Shown one piece after another: positions 53,205 to 62,000 of a stretch of DNA of 64,000 nucleotides. Numbering within the stretch: position 1 is the first letter of the stretch; each line of letters starts with the position of its first letter. The position numbers were made by a program, and so were the translations under genes. The stretch is from Sinohyriopsis cumingii. Its lineage: Eukaryota > Mollusca > Bivalvia > Unionida > Unionidae. The notes under the pieces were generated by a model. That model searched no databases, was not told where the DNA came from, and saw only the letters and a program-made list of their open reading frames with translations. The stretch lies in the NCBI GenBank assembly GCA_028554795.2, contig CM068830.1:43449337-43513336 (forward strand), in the 5' to 3' direction.

Positions 53205-54161
53205 TTACGAATCGTGAGAGAACCGTTTTCGAAAATGGAGTTTCACCGTGACGTTTCTTTTGGTGAATGGAATATTTTGTCCCAAATCTCCTTTTATAGC
53301 AATGTTGACCGTGTCCAAATACGACTTGCTGACAGGCAAATAGTGAGGATGTACAAATTCGCGGTGAACGTGGTAAGTGTTTCCACCTTCCTCGTCAGTG
53401 GCCGTGGCAGAATTTACTTTGAAATGAATGACACGCAGTAACGGCACGGAGGTGTGTCCCACCACGTTATACTCCACCACATCGGAGTACACGAAGATCA
53501 AATTCAGTCCCTGGTTCAGTTCTACCGGGAAACGAAAATACCTCGCAAAATGCCCGTTGTTGTCAATGTCTGCTATGTGAATCTTTTTGGTCTGCTTATC
53601 CGTGACCAAATTGAGGTCTCCACCCAAAATGTCATACAATTCTGGGCAAAATTTAATACGTATACTTCTATCCTCACTTTCAAATTTGATGAGTAGACGG
53701 TGAGACTGTTTGTGGTACTCCATGGTGACACGTTTATTTAGTTTGGTCAGAACTTTGTCAAATGCTGCATAGAATTTGTCAGCGATGGCCTCCACCAGAT
53801 GTTGACCACTAAAATAATGGCCTGAGTTAATTTTAAAGTGATAAATGTAAAAAGGAGGAGAAGTGTCACTGCTGTGGAGTATTGGGGTCTTGGGAAGTGA
53901 TTTATGTTGAGAAGCGGTCGTCATGGTTTGCTGCACTGTTGGGTCCAGAATTTCGACGTCAAAAGTGTTTTGAGTTTCAGTGATGTTTTTGATTTGTGTT
54001 GGGTGAATCATTTCTACCAAAACCACTTCCCAATGGGCTTCGTGATCTAATGGGATGGCCTGAGGTAATTTGGCCGTGTAACAGCACAACGTGTTGTGGG
54101 GAAACACCTCCATGGAACTGTCACTGGGTAAGGTTAAGTAAAATTGGTTTTGGTGACTCAT
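53205..54161 (-). CDS. Penton-like minor capsid protein (single jelly-roll)
   Basis: 318 aa from ATG 54161, which overlaps the TGA of the upstream membrane-protein gene as ATGA. The start FYLTLPSDSSMEVFPHNTLC and LPQAIPLDHEAHWEVVLVEM is the typical Polinton/adintovirus penton opening (LPS..S...P.N....F/Y...LP..I.L.G.W.VaL.E). Later parts include FKINSGHYFSGQHLVEAI, RLLIKFESEDRSIRI and NLIFVYSDVVEYNVVGHTSV, the latter typical of this protein (YSD....Q.VG....PLLR). It would close the fivefold vertices of the capsid. No frame damage. The gene lies with pX and MCP in a capsid block. Confidence 0.9.
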   Translation of the reverse strand: MSHQNQFYLTLPSDSSMEVFPHNTLCCYTAKLPQAIPLDHEAHWEVVLVEMIHPTQIKNITETQNTFDVEILDPTVQQTMTTASQHKSLPKTPILHSSDTSPPFYIYHFKINSGHYFSGQHLVEAIADKFYAAFDKVLTKLNKRVTMEYHKQSHRLLIKFESEDRSIRIKFCPELYDILGGDLNLVTDKQTKKIHIADIDNNGHFARYFRFPVELNQGLNLIFVYSDVVEYNVVGHTSVPLLRVIHFKVNSATATDEEGGNTYHVHREFVHPHYLPVSKSYLDTVNIAIKGDLGQNIPFTKRNVTVKLHFRKRFSHDS

Positions 54162-54568
54162 AATTCCAGAGTTCTGTGGCTGTCCGAGGGGTTACTGGAC
54201 GTCAGAGGCGTGTCTCTGCCCAAAATGGGGTTCTGGTTGTGGTTGGAGTGGTGGCTGGCACTGGCACTGGACACAAGGTTTCCGTGGTTCACGTTCGAGG
54301 AGAATTTCAGGGAGGGATTGGGAAGTAGGTAACCGATGCAACTGCTCAATAAAATGGTCCACAATTGTTTGTCTCCTTGTTGCAAACTCAAATTGGCGAT
54401 GATTGCCCCGATGACACAATACACCACGAAGATTTGGCAGAAAAAGACGATTTGCGTTTTAGGCACACGTTCTCCACACCACACCCACAAAGGTTGTTTT
54501 TGTAAATCTTGTACAGAAGATCTAGGTGAAGGAGTGGTCGACGTAGCTGCGTCTGTGTGAAAGGGCAT
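54158..54568 (-). CDS. Small two-TM membrane protein
   Basis: 136 aa from ATG 54568; an earlier GTG at 54577 is less likely. Two hydrophobic segments: IVFFCQIFVVYCVIGAIIAN (about residues 40-62) and LWTILLSSCIGYLLPNPSL (about 70-90), separated by a short polar loop with GDKQ. The C-terminal 45 residues are Ser/His/Asn-rich and probably disordered. A small protein with this second-TM wording occupies the same place, between integrase and penton, in other Polinton-type elements as far as I recall. Its role (membrane anchoring, entry or release) is not known. Its end overlaps the penton start by 4 bases. Confidence 0.7.
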   Translation of the reverse strand: MPFHTDAATSTTPSPRSSVQDLQKQPLWVWCGERVPKTQIVFFCQIFVVYCVIGAIIANLSLQQGDKQLWTILLSSCIGYLLPNPSLKFSSNVNHGNLVSSASASHHSNHNQNPILGRDTPLTSSNPSDSHRTLEL

Positions 54569-54573
54569 GATGG

Positions 54574-55681
54574 TCACTTCTTTTTATAGTCGATGACTTG
54601 CGAAGCGTCGATCCAAGAATCAAATTGGGTGGATATCCTTTCCAACGTATTTTGACTTCTTTGACACGTCGTTTGCCTACTTTACGGGTTCTGCGTTCGA
54701 GAATGCTTTCGATGTCGTACACGTCGTCTTCTTTTTTGGTGACACGTTGTAACTCGGGCAAATAAAACGTTCCTTTGAGCACTTCTCCGTTCATGTCATC
54801 CAATTTATAGACGGCAGGATGAGGGCCATGCACTCGTCCAGTGACACGAAACAATTCGGTCGTCCAGTTAGGTAAGTAACCTTTGTCGAAAGTGCGCTTG
54901 GCTTTGCCAATGCGCACCCAATCTCCTACGGCCAACATTCCACTTTTCTTGGGGACAGCCCTCGTCGGGGACGTACCAAACAGGCATTCAAACAGCAGCA
55001 CTTCGTTGTCGGGAGTCACTTCTTGCGGGGCACGTCCGATGCTTCGATGGTAAAATTGGTTGTACGCTTGCACCAGGTGCGGTAAGATGTCGATGTACTT
55101 CAGAGTGTGGTGATGCGTAAAATATTTCCACATGCGTTCTTTCAAAGTACGTTGAAAACGTTCCACGATGCTGGCTTTGGTTTCGAGATTCTCTGTGGCA
55201 AAAAATGAATGTCACGTTTCTTTAATTCTTTTTGGAAAGCTTGGTTCAGAAATTCGGTGCCTTTGTCCGTTTGCCATCGAAGAGGGTGACGACCGCTTTG
55301 TTTCAACACCCGTTGCAGGGCTCGCACTAACTCGCTGCTCGATTTGGAAGTCAAGGGCACGACCCAGGCAAATTTGGAAAAGACGTCGATGACACAAAAC
55401 AAATATTTGTAGCCACGATTGTAGCTGGCCAAATGAGAGACATCGGCTAAATCGGCTTGCCATTGATGATCGATGCCTTCCACTCGGGTGCGACTTCTGG
55501 TAAACTTGCGTCGAATGGGTTTGTGTAAAGTGTAGGTAGCTTGTTCTTGTAACCATCGTTGCGCTTGAGGTAAACGGAGACTTTTCAGTCGCATTTTGGT
55601 AGCACGATACAATTTTTGAACTCCTGCGTAACCTGCAGGATGCGAGGGATCGTAGTAAATGCTGGCTAAGACTTTTTCCAT
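54574..55681 (-). pseudogene. int: Retrovirus-like integrase with chromodomain, two frame changes
   Basis: Starts at ATG 55681 (MEKVLASIYYDPSHPAGYAG). N-terminal helix region, then the rve core: HQWQADLADVSHLASYNRGY gives the first catalytic Asp, WQTDKGTEFLNQAFQKEL the second, and the Glu region follows in the next frame (RTLKERMWKYFTHH, AYNQFYHRSIGRAP). The C-terminal part is SH3-like (GDWVRIGKAKRTFDKGYLPN) and a chromodomain (VYDIESILERRTRKVGKRRV, IRWKGYPPN). Frame is lost at an A/T homopolymer at 55200-55205, just before the catalytic Glu region, and again near 54622-54624 inside the chromodomain end. The expected stop is at 54574. The enzyme would insert the element into the host genome. 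It was probably recently intact. Confidence 0.9.
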
Positions 55682-55698
55682 TTTTTTGTGTTTGTGTG

Positions 55699-56318
55699 TC
55701 AATAAGACACCCACTCTTGGAGGATGCTACTCTTTTTCTCTTGGGGTATTTTCTTGGATTGGAATGCTTTGCGTGTGCGACGGCAATAGGTGTCGAAGAG
55801 GAGGATGTCTGAGCGGGGGATATCGGTTCTTGTTTCACTTCTGTCTTCACTTTCTTTTTCTCTTGTGATGAAGAAGGGGTGGCCATCATCTTTTTAATCC
55901 ATCCAATTCTGGAGGTAGGTGGTGTTGTTAACTTGCGTACTTTTTCTGGTGGAGTTTGAAACCCTTCTTCTTCTTCTTCTCCTTTTTCTGTCTTGGTCAC
56001 TGGTAGTGGTGGTACTGGTACTGGTGATGGTGCTGGACTTTTCATCAAGGTCTTAAAATCTTTCAGAGTGGATATAGCTGTTTCGTCTAAAGCTTTCTGG
56101 TGAAAGAGTTGCAGTCGTTGCAAGAGTTGACCGTACTTTTGCGATTTTTCTGTTTCGGACAAATCTTGGCGATCCATCAAGGACTGCAATTCGTGTTGTA
56201 ACTGGGACATCTCGCTCAAATGGGGATTGGGAGGTAAATGCGGGGTGCGTTGTTCTTGCCAACGATGGTATTCCATCCATCGTTTGTAAGGCACTAAAGC
56301 TAGTTTTCGTCCTTCCAT
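55699..56318 (-). CDS. Pro/Ser-rich coiled-coil Polinton protein, probable frameshift near its end
   Basis: ATG 56318. The N-terminus MEGRKLALVPYKRWMEYHRW opens with the LVP-Y/E-W start that I associate with a conserved but uncharacterised Polinton protein. Residues 36-95 form a helical region (LSEMSQLQHELQSLMDR, KYGQLLQRLQLFHQKALDE). The rest is low-complexity: Pro-rich, Glu-rich, Ser-rich with basic patches. The same frame stays open to 55212, but that part lies entirely over the integrase in another frame, so I take it as accidental. A frame shift near 55740-55760 would end the protein at a TGA at 55699 with a short Trp-containing C-terminus, leaving a 17-base gap to integrase. That end is inference. 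Confidence 0.55.
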
Positions 56319-56362
56319 GGGGTTGTCAGGGGTCGATTCTGAGATCTTGGGACTTCCGAGGG

Positions 56363-56372
56363 CCTTTTTATC
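56363..56372 (-). promoter_or_regulatory. TATA-like box before the coiled-coil gene
   Basis: GATAAAAAGG on -, 45-54 bases upstream of ATG 56318, at the same distance as the other viral TATA boxes. Non-consensus first base. Confidence 0.4.
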
Positions 56373-56756
56373 TTGCTCCCACCAGTCCTCCCAACATGGT
56401 TCCCAAGACTCCTTTCAGTAAGGGACCTAACAAGAGGGGTAAAATGCCTCCACGTTGGACCAACATCTTCTTCTTTTGACGAATGGGAATTTTCTTTTGA
56501 ACCATTTGGCGAAGAACTAAGCATTGTTTCTGGTGTTTGGACAAAGGGATCGTGCCTTTCAAGACGTTCAAACAGCATTCGCACACGGTATCGATGACCT
56601 CTTTGGAGGCCGATTGAATGAGTTTTTTCGTAGGGGTGGAGAAGCTTTGGACAGGACAGATACCATGTCCCCATGTTTGACTAAACGAGGAGGTAGTCCT
56701 TTCCTTTTCTTTCCTTGGGGTTGTTTAGAAGAGGGATGTTTTCTGGAGGGTGACAT
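56368..56756 (-). pseudogene. Small 'NVL.G.I...GG' virion-type protein, one frame change
   Basis: ATG 56756. The first frame gives a basic N-terminus (SPSRKHPSSKQPQGKKRKG) and an MVSVLSKAS segment. The frame changes within about 56623-56640 (homopolymer-rich). The second frame gives SKEVIDTVCECCLNVLKGTI, then KKKMLVQRGGILPLLLGPLL, ending GLVGAR. The NVL-x-G-x-I...KK..L..R/K-GG...LL pattern is a conserved small Polinton/adintovirus protein of unknown function, hydrophobic at the C-terminus and possibly membrane-active. The next gene to the right carries the same pattern at its N-terminus, so the two look paralogous. Confidence 0.65.
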
Positions 56757-56810
56757 ATTTGAGTCTTCAGGAGCACCAAAAAACACTGATACCCTACTTG
56801 GTTACACACC

Positions 56811-56820
56811 TTTTTTATAC
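56811..56820 (-). promoter_or_regulatory. TATA box before the small GG-protein gene
   Basis: GTATAAAAAA on -, 55-64 bases upstream of ATG 56756, overlapping the end of the 306-aa gene. Confidence 0.6.
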
Positions 56821-57735
56821 TGGAACGCGTCGCCACTGATTGTCTTTACGTCGTATCAATTTGAAGACAGGCATGACACGTCGTGCAGGGATACGTAACG
56901 GACTAAATCGAGCCAGTTCTTGCTTGGACAAATCCAGTAAACTTTGTAACATGCCCGATCTTTCTTGGACTTTGATTTTGGGAGAAGGTACTTTGTGAGC
57001 AGCAGCCACTGCCACTAAATTGGAGGGTCCTGCCACTGGGGAAGTTCTTCTTGGGGTCATCAACGGAGAAGTTCTTGGTGTGATCAACGCCTCCAAGTAC
57101 TCTTCAGTTCTTGGTGTCATCAACGGAGAAGTGGATGAACTTGAGGCTGCCGGAGACACGGTCACCGTCGTGGCAGGTCGTGGTTTGCGAGTGTAAGGTT
57201 GCGTCCTGGCCGAAGTGCCTCTCTTGCGACTAGTTTTCTTCTGTGGACTTTTCTTTTTCTGGGGGCTTCTTTTCTTTTTCCGGGCAGGTGTCTGGTAAGA
57301 GGAGGGTCCCGCCACTGGAGAAGTTCTCCTTGGGGACCTGGTCTTTTTCTTCTTCTTGGAGCTTCGTTTGTCTTTTTTCTTGGGGAGAAGTTTGGGGGCA
57401 TTAGGATCCCATCTTAAGAGAGAGCGAATGATGACCCCTCCTAGAGTACCGCTCCCTCCAGGTTTCAAAATGATTTGTTTTTTGGTTTGAGTGTCGATGC
57501 GGGGATCGGCCAGTTGGGTCAAAGCGACTTTGTTTCGATCAAAAAAGCGTTTGGTTTGATGAGGAATCTGAATGATTCCTTGGAGTAATTGACGTGCCGT
57601 CACCGTGAACCATCGTAAGACTTCTTTGAGACTAGCTTCTAAGACACGAGCTCGTGTTTGTGGATTTTTTTCTCGACTGATGCCATACAAGGCACGAATC
57701 AATTTGACGGGAAGATGCGACTGAAGGGACGTCAT
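56815..57735 (-). CDS. Basic, repeat-containing protein with N-terminal GG domain
   Basis: 306 aa from ATG 57735 (MTSLQSHLPVKLIRALYGI). Residues 1-110 form a helical domain with FTVTARQLLQGIIQIPHQTK, ALTQLADPRIDTQTKKQIIL and KPGGSGTLGGVIIRSLLRW. This matches the pattern of the neighbouring small GG protein (N/Q-L-L-x-G-x-I, KK..I/L, GG). Residues ~120-185 are Lys/Ser-rich with SPQKK-type motifs, resembling histone H1 or viral DNA-condensing tails. Residues ~185-260 contain direct repeats (TSPLMTPR twice, RTSPVAGPS twice). The C-terminus is SPLRIPARRVMPVFKLIRR. A DNA-binding virion protein is my inference. The frame is intact and its stop overlaps the next gene's TATA box. Confidence 0.7.
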   Translation of the reverse strand: MTSLQSHLPVKLIRALYGISREKNPQTRARVLEASLKEVLRWFTVTARQLLQGIIQIPHQTKRFFDRNKVALTQLADPRIDTQTKKQIILKPGGSGTLGGVIIRSLLRWDPNAPKLLPKKKDKRSSKKKKKTRSPRRTSPVAGPSSYQTPARKKKRSPQKKKSPQKKTSRKRGTSARTQPYTRKPRPATTVTVSPAASSSSTSPLMTPRTEEYLEALITPRTSPLMTPRRTSPVAGPSNLVAVAAAHKVPSPKIKVQERSGMLQSLLDLSKQELARFSPLRIPARRVMPVFKLIRRKDNQWRRVPV

Positions 57736-57774
57736 GTTCAAAATGTGTGTGAGACAGACGAAAAGGGTCTGAGG

Positions 57775-57783
57775 TTTTTATAG
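57775..57783 (-). promoter_or_regulatory. TATA box before the 306-aa gene
   Basis: CTATAAAAA on -, 40-48 bases upstream of ATG 57735. Confidence 0.6.
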
Positions 57784-57802
57784 ATTTTTTTGTGGAGTGA
57801 AA

Positions 57803-58531
57803 TTAAGTCGAGGACGGAGACGTGTACAGGACAGGCCCTCCGTCTTGGCCCCAGTGGTGAAACAAGTGGGTACGAAATCGCAAATCCTCGGGGGTCGTAG
57901 GTTTCAAATCGACGAGTAAATAGGCGTGTGGAGTTTGAGTGGCATCGTCGTACGCCTGAGTCAGCCAAGGTGTCCCTAACTGTTTGGCTAAGACTTGCAC
58001 TTTCGATTTATCTCGAGGGCTTTTAAACAAGACCACGTAATGCGCATTGAGACTGATGGTGCGATGGGCTTTACTTTGTTGAAACAAATTTTGGGTGATG
58101 TAAACGACACTGGCATTACGGTGATGCCCTTTGCGCGTGAACCATAGTTTAATTTCTTCTTCGTCTTCTCCTAACATGTCGTCAAAAATGACCAAATGGG
58201 TTTGACGGGAGTCAGAGACGATGCCGTCGTCTTCTTTAGGAATGCCTTCCACAAACACGATGGAATCGCCTTGACTTTCTCGCAAGAGGCTGTACGCCGA
58301 TTGCCACTCTTTGTAACACCACACGATCCGCTGAGGTGGCCAATCGATCAAATGATGTTTATGTTCGATCAAACGTTTGACGAATTCGGTTTTGCCTGAA
58401 CCGCTAGGTCCAGCAATGAGCATGTTAAAGGGATGGCGAAGATACAAAGCCTCCCAACTGGCACGATCTAAGTGTTCGTCGATGACTTTGACAGTAGAGG
58501 AAGAGGGAGCAGAGACAGCAGAGGTAGCCAT
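57803..58531 (-). CDS. FtsK/HerA-type genome-packaging ATPase
   Basis: 242 aa from ATG 58531. Walker A is MLIAGPSGSGKTEFVKRLI (about residues 37-55). Walker B is HLVIFDDMLGEDEEEIKLWF (about 111-130), with the acidic DD and nearby Glu. A sensor-like block, SVVYITQNLFQQ (about 140-151), ends in Gln as in this family. It would use ATP hydrolysis to pump viral DNA into preformed capsids and is a hallmark of Polintons/adintoviruses and their relatives. Length is normal for this small A32/FtsK-like group, and no frame damage is seen. It has its own TATA box. Confidence 0.92.
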   Translation of the reverse strand: MATSAVSAPSSSTVKVIDEHLDRASWEALYLRHPFNMLIAGPSGSGKTEFVKRLIEHKHHLIDWPPQRIVWCYKEWQSAYSLLRESQGDSIVFVEGIPKEDDGIVSDSRQTHLVIFDDMLGEDEEEIKLWFTRKGHHRNASVVYITQNLFQQSKAHRTISLNAHYVVLFKSPRDKSKVQVLAKQLGTPWLTQAYDDATQTPHAYLLVDLKPTTPEDLRFRTHLFHHWGQDGGPVLYTSPSST

Positions 58532-58577
58532 AGTGTCAGGAATGTCACTTGTGACACGAAAACGAACAAGACGAGAG

Positions 58578-58585
58578 TTTATATA
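58578..58585 (-). promoter_or_regulatory. TATA box before the ATPase gene
   Basis: TATATAAA on -, 47-54 bases upstream of ATG 58531. Confidence 0.65.
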
Positions 58586-58601
58586 ATTTTTTCAGAAAAC
58601 G

Positions 58602-58607
58602 TTTATT
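58602..58607 (-). terminator. Poly(A) signal AATAAA
   Basis: AATAAA on - lying directly upstream of the ATPase TATA box. It would serve the small 62-aa gene and probably PolB. Confidence 0.5.
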
Positions 58608-58767
58608 GAATGTTTTAAACATGAATACGAAAGACAAAAAATACATAAAAGCCAAAGGCTTAAGTACAACGATAAAAGGCACATGTTAACCATCAACGTG
58701 GAATAAACACAAGTGTCTGTACAACATGTTTTGGGTAATGTTCTGACCAGTTCTATAGGGGGTAAGG

Positions 58768-58956
58768 TCACACAAGTGTCCTCCCGAAAGGGCCTTTCAG
58801 GCCTGTCCACGACAGTCCTGGGTGACGGGTTCTTCTGGCACCGTCACTAACACAGGTTGAAAAGTCGCAAGGCTCCCAATCGCATTCCACTTCAGAAGCC
58901 CCACACTTGAATTGTGCCTTTCTAAACTTGTTTTGTGTTTCTCTGAAAGTATTCAT
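58768..58956 (-). CDS. Small Cys-containing ORF (62 aa), own promoter
   Basis: ATG 58956 (MNTFRETQNKFRKAQFKCG). It contains four Cys in 20 residues (FKCGASEVECDWEPCDFSTC) and a basic GARRTRHPGLSW segment. Alone it would be doubtful. However, a strong TATA box (TATATAAAAAA) lies 56 bases upstream, inside the end of PolB, and AATAAA follows, so a transcript here is likely. Adjacent frames after the Cys cluster are also open, so a frame change could hide a longer C-terminus. Function unknown. Confidence 0.45.
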   Translation of the reverse strand: MNTFRETQNKFRKAQFKCGASEVECDWEPCDFSTCVSDGARRTRHPGLSWTGLKGPFGRTLV

Positions 58957-59001
58957 CTTGTTCACTTGGTCTTGGTAGTCACAATGAACTATATATCTTG
59001 C

Positions 59002-62000
59002 CTAGGGTTCCTTTTTTATATACAGACCAATACCGACGGGTCCATACGGTAAGGTGAAATGATTGGAAAGTCGCACTCGCTTCTGGTACACGATTTGATA
59101 GACTTTTTCCAAGGGTCGACTGACGATGTGGTGAGTGGGTAAATGTACAATCTTGATCGGTTGATAGGTGGTCACTTTAAAGTGTTCATCTTCTCCCGAT
59201 TGCAAGGCTTCTTTCAATACCCCAAAGTTGACCACACGACTAGTACGATAATTCAGAGTCAATCCTTTCAGTTTACACGTCGTGTGCACTTCTCCTTGTG
59301 GGTCCCGGTATCCGTAGCCGTAATTTTTGGGACCGCCACTGACGAAACTTAGAATCTTGTCGTCGGGATGCTCGTCTGTCCAGGCTCCTAAGCGGTCTCC
59401 TTCGATGACAGGGTGCTGTTGACTCGGGTGATGGATGTAAATGCAACTGTCCGTGTCAAAGTACAGGACACGTTCCCCTAACAGTTCTAAAGCTTCGTAC
59501 AATTTTAAGCGAGCATGAGCTGTCACGTAAGCCGCAATGATGACATTTCCAAAAGGGTCGTCTTGTACAAAGTCCAAATCTTCTTCGTAATTGACCAAGA
59601 TCAAATCCTCTCGAACGACGTCCACGTGTTTCATGTATTTGGTTTTGTCGTGAATCATTTGGAAGTAGCGGGAAGGTTCTGTCAAATATTCCGTCTTGGG
59701 TAAACACGGTCGTTGTGCCATTTTACCCCACAAGCAATTTAACATCACTTTGGCAAACGATCGCCTGCCTTCGTTTTTCTCGATGTGGTCTAAAGAGATG
59801 CCTTCTTGTTCATAGTATTTCTCTTTGAATGTCTTTTCGTCTTTGGAAGTGTGACACCAGGAAGGATAGCCGCTGGCTTCTTGCTTCAGTTTCAAAAAGG
59901 CATCCACGTAGTCTGCGAAAATGCCTTTCTGACTGGGGTCACCCTTGTGGTATTGTTGTGTCCTGGGAAAGTGGCAAATTTCGTACACTTCTAACAGTTG
60001 GTATCCCATGTCCAGAGCTTTGAACAATTCTACGCTGACCCACGTCCCCGTCAAGGCCCGTTCTTCCTGGGTGTGCTGACAAGGTTGGTCTTGGTTGCAC
60101 GTTTCGGCACAAGTACGGCACAAAGGAAACATCAGTTTGCCTTGGCAATGGTGAGGTAAGACGGGATGGTACAAGTCCGTGGGAGGCAAAACTTTACACT
60201 TGATCAAGCCTTCGTATTGTCGAATGTTTTTCAGGTCGATGTGTTCCGTCAGCAATTGCGGGTACCCTGCAGAAAAGTGACAATATTTGCACACGTAGGG
60301 ATACAGCGAACACACGTCCAAGTATTTGATTTCTTCTCCTTTCTCTTCGTCGGCTTGGTACAGCAAACAGGTGGCATTGGTCCTTCCTCCGTACAAACTA
60401 TCCCTCGGGTTCAGCGGGTCCATGAACTGGTAACTTTCCACGAGGCGTTTAAATTCGGGATCGGTTTTCATACGGTGATCGTATTCGTGTTCCCACATTT
60501 CCACCACTTGGTATCCTTCCTGTTCCAACTTTAGGCGTCGCTTACAAGTGTCCTGGTACAAGTCTTCCATGGTTCGTTGTAAAAACTGATTTTTAGTGCT
60601 ACGATCAGGGTAACAGACGGGACATCCGTGAAATAAGCAACCGTTAAACTCGTACACGATCTTGGGGTTTTCTAAGTCCCAGCCATCGACCGAATACGTT
60701 CCGATGGTCTTTTCACCCCCTCCGTTGCGGGCATGCTGAATCCACTTGTCTTCCTTGTCGTACAAGTAATGTAACCAACGTAGGGCTTTGACCGAGTATT
60801 GACGTTTGACAAAGTGGGTCGTTTGAGGACTGATGACAGCCACGGTGTTTTCAGGCATGAATCGTTGTCGATACACTAAGGAACACGCTTTGGCAATGGT
60901 GCAAGCTTCTTTAAAAGGATCGACCCCTCCGTGTTCCATGAACAGTTCTCGAAATTTTCCACAGCAACGCCGTAAAATGTCCACGTCGGAACGACAATAC
61001 TTTAACATTTCTTCCTTAAAGTCGAAAGGGTCCGAGGCGTGAGCCTGGTACCAAGCGTAGAAAGCTTCTCGTTGTTCGGTACGCATGTTGTCGGGGTCGT
61101 AATAGTGAGCCTCAGGTAAATGGGGTAGAACGGCGTGTTGATTGGCTTCCGTATTGAAAAAGTGTGGAAAGTACCCTTTAGCCATTTCTGTCATTCCAAA
61201 CGTTTTAGGCATTCGACTCAAAGGCATGGCCAAAGAGCTCATCGAATCTTTAAACTGCACTTGTCCCACTTGCATGAAAATGATTTTGGCTCCGTTCAAA
61301 GTGACTTTAGGACGTTCGGTGCCTTGTTCCGTATAGTATCTCAAAAGAAACTGTCCATCGTATCCGGAGAAATTGTGAGCCATCACTGTGGCATGACGAT
61401 GACAATCTCCGTAACGTTCGATGTCCTCTTGGCTCCACGTCTTGTCGATGGGGTCTAAGACCCATTGGGCAAAATCGGCTAACGTGTTCGGTCCTCGAAA
61501 GATTTTTTCACGCCCTCCGGGAATCTTACTGCAGTGAGGACAATGACTGAAGATAGGTTCCTGAATACACTTCTCGCACGCTCGATGAGCCACGCAGAAA
61601 GTAAGAATGTGAATGCCGGTCTCTTGCATGCATTCGAAATCAAAAAAGATGAAATTGCCTTTCTTCTTGTGACCGTCCTCTTTCTCTGGTGGGGGTTGGT
61701 ATTTTTGCACGTGGCATTCGTGTTCCAAGTCCACGATGTGGTGACAAATGTGACTTTTTTTTCCTGAACATACGTGTGTCTTGGTACTGTTGGTACGTAG
61801 GCCTTGTCCACACGTAGGGCACAATCTCAGCAGTTGACAAGCACATTTCTGCTGTGAACCTAGCGTCTTCAGATGTTGTTGGTAACAGGCAGAGCTGACA
61901 AACGTGCGCAGACAAGCAGGACAATGTACTCTTTCTTGTCCTTCGCTCAGACAGGGTGGAGAGGCCAAACATCCTGGGCATTTCCATCCGCAGTGTTTGT

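Noticed and set aside
54584-54589. TATA-like sequence just before the two-TM gene
   Set aside because: It is only about 16-20 bases from the ATG, so a transcript would start inside the gene. Probably chance at the integrase 3' end.
55212-55698. Continuation of the coiled-coil protein frame to 368 aa
   Set aside because: This part lies completely over the integrase gene in another frame and has no conserved wording. The real end is probably near 55699.
56300-56674. 124-aa frame on - overlapping the small GG protein
   Set aside because: The conserved GG-protein wording is in the two other frames; this one is a shadow with low-complexity composition.
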